From: Fimenecus sp045631225
GTDB taxonomy: Bacteria > Bacillota > Clostridia > Oscillospirales > Acutalibacteraceae
Assembly: GCA_045631225.1 (NCBI GenBank)
Contig: JAZQUG010000016.1
Span: forward strand, 46,440-110,439
Direction: 5' to 3'
DNA length: 64,000 nt
The translations under genes and the position numbers were made by a program. The notes under the pieces are model-generated. The model searched no databases. It was given only the letters and a program-made list of their open reading frames with translations, and was not told the origin of the DNA. Below, one piece after another: positions 17,330-27,674 of the stretch (positions are counted from its first letter, which is position 1; each line of letters opens with the position of its first letter).

Positions 17330-18742
17330 ATGACAAAATTGTTTAATGACAAAGGTTTTTGGAAAACAACAATAAAACTTGCTACTCCAATTGTTTTACA
17401 AAATGTATTAATAAGTTCATTTACTTTGGCTGATACACTTTTTGTCAGTCAACTTGGTGATGTTGCACTATCTGCAGTTGGTATGATTGGACAATGGGGA
17501 TGGCTTCTTAATATGATTCTTATTGGAATCAGTTCCGGAACATCCGTTTTTGTTGCACAGTATTGGGGAATAAAAGAAATTAAAAAAATCAATATGACTT
17601 GTGGTATTGCATCCGTTTCTGCGTTATTTATATCAAGTTTATTTACATTTGTTAGTTTCATGTTTCCTGAATTGGTTATAAATATATTTAATAATGATTC
17701 GAATGTTGTTTCAGATGGAATATCATATTTGATTATAGTATGCTTCTCTTATCCTGCAGTTTCTATTACTAATACTTTATCTTCTGTTTTACGTTCTGCT
17801 GAAAATGTTAAATTACCAATGTATGTATCTGCATTTACAACCATAATGAATATTTTTCTTGATTATTCTATGATTTTTGGTAAATTTGGATTTAATGAAA
17901 TGGGTGTAAAAGGAGCTGCTTTAGCAACAACAATTTCTGCATGGGCTGGTGTTGTTTTATTACTTATAATCTCATTTGTAACAAAAAATATTCTTTATGC
18001 ACCATTAAAGAATACATTTGGATTTAATTTTGGTGACATAAAAATTTTTTATAAAAAAGCAATGCCTGTAATATTTAATGAATCCATGTGGGGTGCCGGC
18101 ACTTTTGTGTTTAATATTATTTTTGGCCATATGGGTTATGAATATTTCGCTGCAATTACAATACTTAGAAGCTTTGAAAATATTGCTTTTGTATTTATTA
18201 TTGGGTTGTGTAATGCTTGCAGTATAATGGTAGGTAAATCAATTGGACAAGGAAAAATCAATCGTGGTATTGAAGACACAAAACGATTTTTATTTATTTT
18301 CCCTGTTATTTCTTTGATAATTGCTATTATTACATTCGTTTTCAGAGAGCAGTTTATTGGAATATTCAATATGGGAAATAATATTGGAGAAGTAACTATA
18401 AATGCTTCAATGGCAATAATGGCTTTTTATGCTTTTGAATTCACAATAAGACAAATTCCATTCCTTATGATTGTTGGTATATTCCGTTCAGGTGGTGACA
18501 CTGTAAAAGGTGTTAAATATGATTTGTTAACCTTATGGGGGTTGTCAATTCCTGCAACATTAATTGCAGTTTATGTATTTAATGCTCCGTTTATCGTTGC
18601 ATTTGCAGTAATGTATATTTTTGAAGATTATATTAAGTCAATATTATGTATTAAATACTATAAATCTATGAAATGGATTAAGCCTGTAACTGAAGAGGGT
18701 CAGCTGGGTTTAAGCAAGTATCTGATAGAGAAGGATATATAA
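17330..18742 (+). CDS. MATE-family multidrug/toxin exporter
   Basis: Cation-coupled efflux protein of the inner membrane. The 470 residues form about twelve hydrophobic segments in two homologous halves. Family features include TPIVLQNVLISSFTLADTLFVSQLGDVALSAVG at the N-terminus (quoted in part: TLADTLFVSQLGD, about residues 32-44) and GISSGTSVFVAQYWG. Its ATG is immediately adjacent to the uvrB stop, and uvrA begins 2 nt after it, so it is co-transcribed with repair genes. The substrate is unknown; placement suggests export of something linked to DNA damage, but this is only context. Confidence 0.88.
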   Translation: MTKLFNDKGFWKTTIKLATPIVLQNVLISSFTLADTLFVSQLGDVALSAVGMIGQWGWLLNMILIGISSGTSVFVAQYWGIKEIKKINMTCGIASVSALFISSLFTFVSFMFPELVINIFNNDSNVVSDGISYLIIVCFSYPAVSITNTLSSVLRSAENVKLPMYVSAFTTIMNIFLDYSMIFGKFGFNEMGVKGAALATTISAWAGVVLLLIISFVTKNILYAPLKNTFGFNFGDIKIFYKKAMPVIFNESMWGAGTFVFNIIFGHMGYEYFAAITILRSFENIAFVFIIGLCNACSIMVGKSIGQGKINRGIEDTKRFLFIFPVISLIIAIITFVFREQFIGIFNMGNNIGEVTINASMAIMAFYAFEFTIRQIPFLMIVGIFRSGGDTVKGVKYDLLTLWGLSIPATLIAVYVFNAPFIVAFAVMYIFEDYIKSILCIKYYKSMKWIKPVTEEGQLGLSKYLIEKDI

Positions 18743-18743
18743 A

Positions 18744-21566
18744 ATGATACACGATAAAATTATTGTAAAAGGTGCAAAAGAGAATAATCTTAAGAATATT
18801 GACCTTGAAATTCCAAGAGATAAGCTTGTTGTTTTTACGGGGCTTTCAGGTTCAGGTAAATCATCATTAGCGTTTGATACTATCTATGCTGAAGGTCAAA
18901 GAAGGTATATAGAATCATTGTCTTCTTATGCAAGAATGTTTTTAGGTCAGATGGAAAAACCTAATGTAGAATCAATTGAGGGGCTTTCACCGGCAATTTC
19001 TATTGACCAGAAAACTACATCAAAAAATCCGCGTTCAACTGTTGGTACTGTAACAGAAATTTACGACTATCTTCGTTTGCTATATGCAAGAATCGGTGTT
19101 CCTCATTGTCCGGTTTGTGGTAGGGAAATTAAACAGCAGACAGTTGACCAGATTGTGGATAGTATTTTAAGCTTATCTGAAGGAACTAAATTCCAGATTC
19201 TTGCTCCTGTTGTTCGTGGTAAAAAAGGTGAACACGCAAAAGAACTTGCGAATGCATTAAAAGCGGGTTTTGTAAGAGCCAGAATCGATGGTGAAATTAC
19301 AGAACTTGTTGAGGATATGAAACTCAAAAAAACATTCAAGCATACTATCGATATTATTGTTGATAGACTTGTTGTCAAAGACGGAATAAGAACTCGACTT
19401 GCAGATTCGATTGAAACAACGACATCACACTCAGGCGGTAATGTCATTATTGATATAATTGGTGATAAAGAATATCTTTATTCACTAAATTACGCTTGTC
19501 CTGAACACGGAATCAGCATTGATGAATTGTCTCCAAGAATGTTCTCTTTTAATAATCCGTATGGTGCTTGTCCAACTTGTACAGGTTTGGGAACATTTAT
19601 GAAAGTCAGTCCGGACCTTGTAATGCCTAATAAAAATCTTTCTATAAGTGAAGGTGGTATTTGTGCTTCAGGTTGGGGAAAAGCTGAAAAAGGGTCAATT
19701 TCTGCCATGTATTACAATGCTATTGGTAAAGAATATGGTTTTACATTAAAAACACCTTTGAAAGACATCTCAAAAGAAGGTATTAATGCGATTTTATATG
19801 GTACAGACCATAAAATGAAAATGACTCGTTCAACTCTATATGGCTCAGGAACGTATATGTCTGAATTTGAAGGTGTTATTAATAATTTAGAGAGAAGATA
19901 TAAAGAAACAACAAGTGACTGGGCTAAATGGGAAATAGAGCAGGTGATGACAGCCTGCAGATGTCCTGATTGTAACGGAACAAGATTAAAGCCCGAAATT
20001 TTGTCTGTTACAGTTGGTGGTAAAAATATCAGTCAATTCTGTGATATGTCAATTGTCTCTGCATTAGATTTTATAGATAATTTGGAATTGACAGATAAAG
20101 AAAAATTCATTTCAGAATCAATTATAAAAGAAATAAAGAGCAGATTAAATTTCCTTCACAATGTTGGTCTTGAGTATTTAACTCTTTCAAGAACATCGGG
20201 AACGCTTTCAGGTGGTGAAAGTCAACGTATCAGACTTGCCACACAAATCGGTTCGTCTCTTATGGGTGTTGTATATATTCTTGATGAACCAAGCATCGGA
20301 TTACATCAGAGAGATAATGATAAATTGCTCGGAACACTTAAAGGTCTTCGTGATTTAGGTAATACGTTAATTGTTGTTGAGCACGACGAAGACACAATGA
20401 GAGAGTCGGATTATATCGTTGATATCGGTCCCGGTGCAGGTGTTCACGGTGGTGAAATTGTTTGTGCAGGTACAGTTGATGATATAATTAAATGTAAAGA
20501 GTCTATCACAGGAAAATATCTTTCCGGTGAAAGAAAAATTCCGGTTCCTCAAATCAGAAGAAAAGGTACAGGTAATTTCTTATCAGTTTTTGGCGCTCAG
20601 GAAAACAACCTTAAAAATATTAATGTTGATTTTCCTCTTGGTTGCTTCAACTGTGTTACAGGTGTGTCCGGTTCAGGTAAATCATCGTTAATCAATGAAA
20701 TATTATATAAAAACCTTGTTAACGAATTGAATAACGCAAAGAAACCTTTAGGAAAATTTGAATCAATGTCCGGGCTGGAGTATCTCGATAAAGTTATTGA
20801 TATTGACCAATCTCCTATTGGAAGAACACCTCGTTCAAATCCGGCTACCTACACAGGTGTATTTACTGATATCCGTGAATTATTTGCATCAACTCAGGAT
20901 GCTAAAATCCGTGGATACAATTCAGGTAGATTTTCATTTAACGTTAAAGGCGGCAGATGTGAAGCGTGTGAAGGTGATGGTATTTTAAAGATTGAAATGC
21001 ATTTTCTTGCTGATGTATATGTTCCTTGTGAAGTTTGTAACGGAGCAAGATATAACAGAGAAACACTTGAAGTTAAGTACAAGGGTAAAAGCATTTACGA
21101 TGTTCTTGAAATGACAGTTGAAGAGGCATTGGAATTTTTTAATCATATTCCTAAAATTAAGCGAAAACTTCAGACTCTATATGATGTTGGATTAGGTTAT
21201 GTTAAATTAGGTCAATCTGCGACTACACTTTCTGGTGGCGAAGCACAACGTGTTAAGCTTGCTACAGAGCTTTCTAAACGTTCTACAGGCAAAACAATAT
21301 ATATACTTGATGAACCTACCACAGGACTTCATTCGGCAGATGTTCATAAGCTGATAGAGGTTCTTCAACGACTTGTTGATTCAGGTAATACAATTATTGT
21401 AATCGAGCATAATCTGGATGTTATAAAAACAGCTGACTATATAGTTGATTTAGGCCCCGAAGGTGGGGATAAGGGTGGTAAAATTGTTGTGTGCGGAACA
21501 CCTGAAGAAGTTGCGAAATGCAAAAAATCATATACAGGACAATATTTAAAGAAGATTCTTAAATAA
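18744..21566 (+). CDS. uvrA: Excinuclease ABC subunit A
   Basis: DNA-damage sensor ATPase of nucleotide excision repair. Two ABC modules are visible: Walker A GLSGSGKSSL (about residue 31) with signature LSGGESQRIRLA (about 490), and Walker A GVSGSGKSSL (about 640) with LSGGEAQRVKLA (about 830). Zinc modules are CPVCGREI (about 119), CPEHG...CPTCTGLG (about 252-282) and CEACEGDG...CEVCNGARYN (about 740-765). The 940-residue length is normal. Start at 18744 is immediately after the MATE stop, in the conserved family N-terminus (IIVKGAKENNLKNI). A terminator follows. Confidence 0.98.
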   Translation: MIHDKIIVKGAKENNLKNIDLEIPRDKLVVFTGLSGSGKSSLAFDTIYAEGQRRYIESLSSYARMFLGQMEKPNVESIEGLSPAISIDQKTTSKNPRSTVGTVTEIYDYLRLLYARIGVPHCPVCGREIKQQTVDQIVDSILSLSEGTKFQILAPVVRGKKGEHAKELANALKAGFVRARIDGEITELVEDMKLKKTFKHTIDIIVDRLVVKDGIRTRLADSIETTTSHSGGNVIIDIIGDKEYLYSLNYACPEHGISIDELSPRMFSFNNPYGACPTCTGLGTFMKVSPDLVMPNKNLSISEGGICASGWGKAEKGSISAMYYNAIGKEYGFTLKTPLKDISKEGINAILYGTDHKMKMTRSTLYGSGTYMSEFEGVINNLERRYKETTSDWAKWEIEQVMTACRCPDCNGTRLKPEILSVTVGGKNISQFCDMSIVSALDFIDNLELTDKEKFISESIIKEIKSRLNFLHNVGLEYLTLSRTSGTLSGGESQRIRLATQIGSSLMGVVYILDEPSIGLHQRDNDKLLGTLKGLRDLGNTLIVVEHDEDTMRESDYIVDIGPGAGVHGGEIVCAGTVDDIIKCKESITGKYLSGERKIPVPQIRRKGTGNFLSVFGAQENNLKNINVDFPLGCFNCVTGVSGSGKSSLINEILYKNLVNELNNAKKPLGKFESMSGLEYLDKVIDIDQSPIGRTPRSNPATYTGVFTDIRELFASTQDAKIRGYNSGRFSFNVKGGRCEACEGDGILKIEMHFLADVYVPCEVCNGARYNRETLEVKYKGKSIYDVLEMTVEEALEFFNHIPKIKRKLQTLYDVGLGYVKLGQSATTLSGGEAQRVKLATELSKRSTGKTIYILDEPTTGLHSADVHKLIEVLQRLVDSGNTIIVIEHNLDVIKTADYIVDLGPEGGDKGGKIVVCGTPEEVAKCKKSYTGQYLKKILK

Positions 21567-21570
21567 GATA

Positions 21571-21601
21571 AAGCAGGATTGGTTTTCAATCCTGCTTTTT
21601 C
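21571..21601 (+). terminator. Terminator of the uvrB-MATE-uvrA operon
   Basis: Perfect 11-bp stem AAGCAGGATTG / CAATCCTGCTT with a GTTTT loop and a T run. The convergent YfhO-family gene ends just beyond it. Confidence 0.92.
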
Positions 21602-21609
21602 ATCTAAAA

Positions 21610-24426
21610 TTATTCTTCGGTGTTTTCTATATCTACGATTTCATCAACAAAACTTTTAATTTGTGATTCTTCATTATCGATATATTCTACAAGGTTTTCA
21701 TTTTCATTTAAACTATTCATCAAATTTTCATAAGCATCTGCATCTTCCCAGATGTTAGATTTACAATGTTTAAAAATAAATAGTTTATTTTTCTTTAATA
21801 TTAATAAAATTAAAAGGAAGATTACAAAAGCTGCTGAAATAATACAAGCTATGTTTAATCTCGGGATTGAATATTCTAACTTGATTGAGTGTTCTCCCGA
21901 AGAAACATTAATTCCTAAAAGAGCATCGGAAATTATAACTATATTTTCTTCTGCAACCTGTTCACCATCAATATAGACATTCCATCCTTTATCGTATGGT
22001 ATTGAAGTATATAATATTTCATTATTATCGGCATTAAAATTTCCTTCAATAATTGTATCACTAAAACTTGTATATTCAATTTGTCCGGATTTTAATATAT
22101 TGTATCCATCAACAAATTTCATGTGGTCAATTGTAAAAGCAACAAAGTCAACATTTGCATATGTTTTTTCTTCATCAATTGGCATTGTTACTGATATTTT
22201 ATCATTAGGTTCATAATAACCTAGGTCAAGAATATATCCGTCAGTTACTGTCATTGATGTACTGATTGATGAGGAATAAACAGTGACATCGTCAAGATTT
22301 CTTGAATTTACATAAACATAAACATGACCTGATTCCTGAGCAGTGATAGTTGCTGTAGCCGATGCTTCACTATCGTCATCAATTTTATATAAACTGAAGT
22401 TGCACATTAATTTATCATCGTCAGTTATATCATGGATATTGTTACATATTAATTCGTAATCATATATTCTGTTATATATTCCGTCAATTCCCGTTGCCGA
22501 AGCAAAGAGCTCTTGTTGAGAATCAACAGGATTTGAATATAATGATGCATCCCATGTTAATAAACTATCCGATACAGGGAATGCGATGTTTAAATTATAA
22601 TTATTTTCATATACAGAATATGTTGCATTTCTGTCAGCAAGTGAATAATAATCTCCTTCACTGATTAAGGAATGTCTGTCATAAATATATTTAATTCCGA
22701 AGAAAGAATTATAAACAGGTGATTGAGGATTATAGGTGTAACTATTGATTTTATTTCCATATAGACCAATGCTTTTCTGAATATTTGCAACGCTTTCATA
22801 AGCCATCGATGAGAAAACTGAAACACCATTGTAATCATACCAGCTTGGGTCCATACGTGTACGCAAATCGGATAATTCACTTCTGTAGAATAAGCTATCA
22901 TCTTTTTCGTCTACAACTGTTTGTATTTCTTTAAAACTATCAAAATCTTCTGTGTAGGCTTGTTTAGTCTGATTTGCAACATAATGGTCAGTATTAGCTA
23001 TAATTGTTTCTGATATAACTGTACATGAAAGTATAATTGACAGGGCGTATGCCTGATTTTTTTTACTCTGAATCAATCCAAGAATAATTGTAAAAGCAAA
23101 AACATAAATAATAGAAATAAGAACAGTTAGATTATTGACATTTTTAGAACCAATTTCCTGTGTTAAAACAATAAAAGCTAAAACACAGATTCCGACAGAT
23201 AATAATTGTTTTTTATTTATATAATTTAAATTAACAAAGGCTTTATATGCCATTGTAATAAGAATAAATGAATACATAAATGACTGACGATAAGGTAAAT
23301 CATTCGGAAAATGAAGTCCGTGCCATAAGTAGTTGAGTATATTTATATTGAAACTAAAAAACATAATACCCAACAAGATTGAAGAAGCGATTTTTTCTTT
23401 TGAACTTATTCTATCGGAAAAAAGATATAAAGGAATTAAAATTACTGTAAGGATACCGCAATAAACGTTAGGTAAAACATCTTCACCGCTGCTACGGATT
23501 GTAGGCTCAAGACTTGCAAGGTGATTTGCAAGAAAATCGAAAATTGTAAAATAGTTTTTTATCTCAGTGGGAGCTGTTCCCGATGTTGCAGAAGATGAAC
23601 TTAAAACATAAGCTACAGGTAGAAGCATAAATACAAGAACTATACCGACAGCTAATGATGAAACTGCAAATCTTAAACCACTCTGAAAGAAAAATGATTT
23701 ATCAAGATAGGAATACTTTTTACCGTTGTTATTTAATATATTGGTTTTTTCATTAAATTTGTCTGATGAAGAAAAATAGTAATAAAGAAAATATAAACAA
23801 GAAAATATACAAAGCATAAAGCCGATATAATAGTTAGTAAAAATTGCGAGTGCCAGGAAAACAATATATGTTCCACACTTACCAGAATTAATTATTCTTT
23901 CGATTCCCAAAACTATCAAAGGTAATAAATACATTGAATCAATCCACATTACATTCCAGTAATATGCAATGAAATAAGCACTGAATGCATACATAATTCC
24001 GAATGCAATAAGCTGTGGTCCATCAACTTTACTTGATTTTTTTAAATAATAGGAGATAGACATTGCACTTAAAATTGATTTAATAGCAATCATAGCTGCA
24101 ACAGCTTCAAAAGTATTTTCATGTCCGAATATCAAAACTAAAACAGAAAAAGGACTTGATAAATAATTATAAAAATTCCCTAAAAATGAACTTCCTAATC
24201 CTGAATTCCATGAATACAACAGTGATTCTCCACTTGTTATTCTGTCATAGAATTCAGAGAATAATGGTCCGTATTGATGATACAAGTCCATTCTGTAAAT
24301 TGTCTTATCACCAAACGGAATTATGGAAAAACAGAAGTAAACAACCATAATTATAAAGAACGAAGATAGTCCTGTTAAAAGAATAAATTTATTGTTTTGA
24401 ATAAGTGATTTTAATTTTGATTTCAT
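21610..24426 (-). CDS. YfhO-family polytopic membrane protein (938 aa)
   Basis: Large membrane protein of the YfhO family, GT-C-like glycosyltransferases; Bacillus YfhO is implicated in glycosylating lipoteichoic acid. The first about 500 residues hold a dozen or more hydrophobic segments, with RMDLYHQYGPLFSEFYDR in the first extracytoplasmic loop (acidic residues expected at the active site) and WNSGLGSSFLGNFYNYLSSP. A long outside domain (about 510-870) and a last TM (FVIFLLILLILKK, near 880) follow, ending in an acidic cytoplasmic tail. The start at 24426 is preferred because AGGATG lies 6 nt upstream; the in-frame ATG at 24435 abuts the same site. The acceptor substrate is not known. Confidence 0.85.
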   Translation of the reverse strand: MKSKLKSLIQNNKFILLTGLSSFFIIMVVYFCFSIIPFGDKTIYRMDLYHQYGPLFSEFYDRITSGESLLYSWNSGLGSSFLGNFYNYLSSPFSVLVLIFGHENTFEAVAAMIAIKSILSAMSISYYLKKSSKVDGPQLIAFGIMYAFSAYFIAYYWNVMWIDSMYLLPLIVLGIERIINSGKCGTYIVFLALAIFTNYYIGFMLCIFSCLYFLYYYFSSSDKFNEKTNILNNNGKKYSYLDKSFFFQSGLRFAVSSLAVGIVLVFMLLPVAYVLSSSSATSGTAPTEIKNYFTIFDFLANHLASLEPTIRSSGEDVLPNVYCGILTVILIPLYLFSDRISSKEKIASSILLGIMFFSFNINILNYLWHGLHFPNDLPYRQSFMYSFILITMAYKAFVNLNYINKKQLLSVGICVLAFIVLTQEIGSKNVNNLTVLISIIYVFAFTIILGLIQSKKNQAYALSIILSCTVISETIIANTDHYVANQTKQAYTEDFDSFKEIQTVVDEKDDSLFYRSELSDLRTRMDPSWYDYNGVSVFSSMAYESVANIQKSIGLYGNKINSYTYNPQSPVYNSFFGIKYIYDRHSLISEGDYYSLADRNATYSVYENNYNLNIAFPVSDSLLTWDASLYSNPVDSQQELFASATGIDGIYNRIYDYELICNNIHDITDDDKLMCNFSLYKIDDDSEASATATITAQESGHVYVYVNSRNLDDVTVYSSSISTSMTVTDGYILDLGYYEPNDKISVTMPIDEEKTYANVDFVAFTIDHMKFVDGYNILKSGQIEYTSFSDTIIEGNFNADNNEILYTSIPYDKGWNVYIDGEQVAEENIVIISDALLGINVSSGEHSIKLEYSIPRLNIACIISAAFVIFLLILLILKKNKLFIFKHCKSNIWEDADAYENLMNSLNENENLVEYIDNEESQIKSFVDEIVDIENTEE

Positions 24427-24455
24427 AATAAACATCCTGTAAAAATTTTTTAAAA

Positions 24456-24484
24456 ATTATATCATATTTTTATATTTAATTCAA
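24456..24484 (-). promoter_or_regulatory. Sigma-A promoter for the YfhO-family gene
   Basis: Minus-strand TTGAAT (24479-24484), 17-nt spacer, consensus TATAAT (24456-24461), 29 nt before the start codon. Confidence 0.65.
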
Positions 24485-24539
24485 TAAATATTTGTAATAT
24501 ACGAGGACAAGTAATCATAATGTTAAATGAGGCGAAATT

Positions 24540-25547
24540 GTGAATAAAAATTTATTAAGTGATTTTAATTATATTATTTCTTTTACAACATCACGAATTC
24601 AATCTTATTTAAGTAAATTAAGTTTTGATTATATAGAAAAAATACAGGAAATACGCATAAGAGCTGAAAGACCCATTATTATATTGTATGAAACAGAGTG
24701 TTGTTTCTTAACAACAACAGGAAAACTCAGTAATATTTATTCAACTAACTGTGTTATCACATATAGTAATGAAATTTTAGAAATGGTAAATAAAATATGC
24801 GGATATTCTTTGCATAGTCATTATGAAGATTTGTTAAACGGATATGTTACTTTAAAAAATGGTGCAAGAATTGGCTTAACAGGCACTGCTGTTTTCGATA
24901 AATCAAAAATCAAAGGTATAAAAGATATTGATGGTTTAAATATTCGCATTCCAAGATATGTTCAAAATTATTCGTCAGTGGTATTTACGAATATCTATAA
25001 AGATTCTGTTTCAAATTTATTAATTGCAGGTCCTCCATCATCAGGAAAAACAACAATGCTTAAAGATTTAGCTTATCATTTATCGTCAGGAAAAATAAAC
25101 AAGCTGTACAAAGTTTGCATTATAGATGAAAGAAAAGAAATTTCAACAGCTAAAAAAACTGTAAGTGAATTAGGTTTAAATACAGACATCTTGTATGGAT
25201 ATCCGAAAGCAAAAGGTATTTCAATAGCAGTAAGATGTCTTTCACCGGATATAATAATTTGTGATGAAATATGCACAGAAGATACAGAAGAAATAATAAA
25301 AGCTATGAATTCCGGAGTAGTATTTATATTTACAATTCATGCTAAAAACTATGAAGAATTAAAAAATAAATATTCATACATGCAACTATATAAGAATGGC
25401 TGTATTAATAATATTTTAATTATTAACGAGATAAATAATTTTACAATAATATCTGAAGATACAATAAAAGAAGAGGTAGTGTATGAAACAGATAACAATT
25501 CTCTTTATAATCATTCTGACGCTTATTATAACAATGAACTACATTAA
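24540..25547 (+). CDS. spoIIIAA: Stage III sporulation protein AA (ATPase)
   Basis: Secretion-type AAA ATPase of the SpoIIIA-SpoIIQ feeding channel that links mother cell and forespore. It contains Walker A GPPSSGKTTMLKD (about residues 163-175) and Walker B IIICDEI (about 240), plus VRCLSPD typical of the family. The start is GTG at 24540 with GAGGCG 5 nt upstream. First gene of the eight-gene spoIIIA operon in canonical order; it overlaps spoIIIAB by 65 bp. Expression from a mother-cell sigma-E promoter would be expected, but I could not place one convincingly. Very AT-rich codons, like the rest of the operon. Confidence 0.95.
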   Translation: MNKNLLSDFNYIISFTTSRIQSYLSKLSFDYIEKIQEIRIRAERPIIILYETECCFLTTTGKLSNIYSTNCVITYSNEILEMVNKICGYSLHSHYEDLLNGYVTLKNGARIGLTGTAVFDKSKIKGIKDIDGLNIRIPRYVQNYSSVVFTNIYKDSVSNLLIAGPPSSGKTTMLKDLAYHLSSGKINKLYKVCIIDERKEISTAKKTVSELGLNTDILYGYPKAKGISIAVRCLSPDIIICDEICTEDTEEIIKAMNSGVVFIFTIHAKNYEELKNKYSYMQLYKNGCINNILIINEINNFTIISEDTIKEEVVYETDNNSLYNHSDAYYNNELH

Positions 25548-25992
25548 AAAAGCAAAACTACATTCAAAAGCTTTGAAACAATGTTTTTTTATGATAGAAA
25601 ATATAGAAATACTGCTTCAATATAACAACTTAAGTATAAAAGAAATTTTTAGAGTTTTATCAAATAATAAAACATATAATTTACTTTCATTTCTCGAAAA
25701 AATAAATGACTACTTTCAGAACAATGAATTTGAATATTTTTTGAATGATAAAAATATTTCTTGTATAAAAAGTAATATGTATTTAAACAGTGAAGATAAA
25801 CAAATTCTTTTGGATTTTTTTTATTCATTAGGCAAATCAGATTTAAACGGTCAATTAATTTATTGCAAAACTTATAAAGATGCTATAAAAAAGAAACAAA
25901 AAGAATATGAGTTAAAAGAGATTGGTGAGTGTAAAAGTACAGGTATGTTAATTTTAGGAATAGGTTTTTTAATTGTAATATTGGTTATTTAA
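25483..25992 (+). CDS. spoIIIAB: Stage III sporulation protein AB
   Basis: Membrane protein of the feeding channel, distantly like GspF of type II secretion. The 169 residues have a TM segment at each end (residues 3-20 and about 150-168: GMLILGIGFLIVILVI) around a helical cytoplasmic domain. GAGGTAG lies 5 nt before the ATG, inside the 3' end of spoIIIAA, so the 65-bp overlap is supported by a real ribosome site. Identification rests on size, topology and the gene order between AA and AC. Confidence 0.9.
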   Translation: MKQITILFIIILTLIITMNYIKKAKLHSKALKQCFFMIENIEILLQYNNLSIKEIFRVLSNNKTYNLLSFLEKINDYFQNNEFEYFLNDKNISCIKSNMYLNSEDKQILLDFFYSLGKSDLNGQLIYCKTYKDAIKKKQKEYELKEIGECKSTGMLILGIGFLIVILVI

Positions 25993-26002
25993 GTGGTAGA
26001 AA

Positions 26003-26197
26003 ATGGATATATCATTTCTTTTTAAAATTGCAGGAATAGGTTTAATTGTTGCAATAATGCAACAAATGCTTTCTAAAACAGGTAGAGAAGAGTTTGCAAC
26101 ATTGACCGTCATAACAGGAATTATTGTAATTATTGCTATGCTCATACCACATCTTTCATCGGTAATTGATGAGATTAGTTCAATATTTAACATATGA
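26003..26197 (+). CDS. spoIIIAC: Stage III sporulation protein AC
   Basis: 64-residue protein with two hydrophobic segments (LFKIAGIGLIVAIMQQML and LTVITGIIVIIAMLIPHL) joined by a short polar loop KTGREEFA, a near-invariant SpoIIIAC pattern. Integral membrane part of the SpoIIIA complex. Its stop codon overlaps the spoIIIAD start by 4 bp. Confidence 0.94.
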   Translation: MDISFLFKIAGIGLIVAIMQQMLSKTGREEFATLTVITGIIVIIAMLIPHLSSVIDEISSIFNI

Positions 26198-26586
26198 ACA
26201 TATTGTTTAAAATAAGTGTTTTAATATTTATTTATATAATATTGTCATCTGTAATTAAGACATACAGGCCTGAGCTTGTTTTTTTATTAAGGTTTACAAC
26301 AATTATAATTATTGTTATTCTTTCAATTGATTATTTAAATGAAATAATCAATAAATCTTTAATTATATTTTCCTTATTTGATATAGATTCATTACATATT
26401 TCTTTATTAATAAAAATTGTTGGCGTTGCAATACTTTCAGATATAATTTCTGATAATTTAAAGGATAACGGTGAAACTGCATTATCAAATACTGTAGTTT
26501 TAATTTCTAAATTAATAATTTTATTTATGACCTTTCCTGTATTAAACGGTATAATCGTCTTTTGTTTAAAGTTTATTGATTTATAA
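26194..26586 (+). CDS. spoIIIAD: Stage III sporulation protein AD
   Basis: 130-residue polytopic membrane component of the SpoIIIA complex, paralogous to SpoIIIAC. It has about four hydrophobic stretches; the family pattern LLIKIVGVAILSDIISDNLKDNGETAL is recognisable (core about residues 70-95). Start ATG overlaps the spoIIIAC stop (ATGA), and its stop shares one base with the spoIIIAE start, so AC-AD-AE are translationally coupled. Confidence 0.93.
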   Translation: MNILFKISVLIFIYIILSSVIKTYRPELVFLLRFTTIIIIVILSIDYLNEIINKSLIIFSLFDIDSLHISLLIKIVGVAILSDIISDNLKDNGETALSNTVVLISKLIILFMTFPVLNGIIVFCLKFIDL

Positions 26587-27671
26587 TGAAAAAAATATTT
26601 TGTTTATTTATTATTCTTCTCATATTTTTATGTCAGGTAAACGTTTTTTCATACGATTATGACGAAACAATATTTGAAAATATAGATGAGAGTACAAAAG
26701 AGTATCTGTATGACCTGGGCTTAAATGAAATATCATTTGATAAGCTTTTTGAATTATCACCAACAAGAGTCATTGAATTTATTTTTTCTTTAGCGTTTGA
26801 TAAAACGACATCATTAATTGAAATTTTTATTAAGATATTATTTGTCTTGATAATTGCTGCTGTTGCATCATCTTTTTTAAATAATAATACACAACTTAGC
26901 AAAGTTGTAGATTATATTTCAATATTAATTATTCTGTCATTTATTATGGAGTCTTTAAGCAGAATTCTAACAGATGCGGCAGTTGGTTTAAAAACGTCTG
27001 GTTTATTTATTAATTCATATTTACCCGTTATGGTTGGAATAATAGTTGCATCAAGAAATCCAACTATGGCAGTTACATATAACACATTTACGATTGTTTT
27101 ATCTAATATAATTTCATTTATTTCAAATAAACTATTAATTCCTTTTATCAGTATTATGTTTTCATTTAACATAATATCATCGTTTTCAGATGATAATTAC
27201 TATTTGAAAATTAATAAAATAGTCAGAAGAATAATAGTGGTAGTTTTATCTTTGTTTTCTACATTATATACAGGGCTATTGTCATTACAAAGCATTTTAA
27301 CATCATCTGCTGATAATTTTGCATTAAAAGGAATTAAATTCATATCCGGTACATTTATTCCTGTTGTGGGAAGTAATGTAAGCGATACGATATCCACTGT
27401 AATCAGTAGTTTTATAATTATGAAAAGTACATTGGGTGTGTTTATTATTATCGTAATAATATTAATCAACTTGCCTGTAATGATTGAATTGCTTATTTGG
27501 TATTTTTTTCTTGAGTTATGCTCTGTCTTTTCATCCTTATTAAAAATAGATTCAATTACTGATGTTTTGGAAAGCTTAGCTTCTTCTGTTTCATTGTTAA
27601 ATATTATTTTATTTTTTATAACTTTTGTTTTAGTTATTTCAACAGGAATAATAATTGTAATGGGTAAATAA
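26586..27671 (+). CDS. spoIIIAE: Stage III sporulation protein AE
   Basis: 361-residue protein with a signal-like N-terminus (KKIFCLFIILLIFLCQVNVFS) and about seven further hydrophobic segments. The family core is visible at SGLFINSYLPVMVGIIVASRNPT (about 138-160) and KGIKFISGTFIPVVGSNVSDT (about 243-263). It is probably the main transport-like membrane subunit of the mother cell-forespore channel. Position and length match the clostridial family. Confidence 0.94.
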   Translation: MKKIFCLFIILLIFLCQVNVFSYDYDETIFENIDESTKEYLYDLGLNEISFDKLFELSPTRVIEFIFSLAFDKTTSLIEIFIKILFVLIIAAVASSFLNNNTQLSKVVDYISILIILSFIMESLSRILTDAAVGLKTSGLFINSYLPVMVGIIVASRNPTMAVTYNTFTIVLSNIISFISNKLLIPFISIMFSFNIISSFSDDNYYLKINKIVRRIIVVVLSLFSTLYTGLLSLQSILTSSADNFALKGIKFISGTFIPVVGSNVSDTISTVISSFIIMKSTLGVFIIIVIILINLPVMIELLIWYFFLELCSVFSSLLKIDSITDVLESLASSVSLLNIILFFITFVLVISTGIIIVMGK

Positions 27672-27674
27672 AAG

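Noticed and set aside
24494..24523. Sigma-E-like promoter GTAATAT-15-CATAATGT before spoIIIAA
   Set aside because: Elements fit loosely, but transcription would begin at or inside the GAGGCG ribosome site at 24529, so I do not call it.
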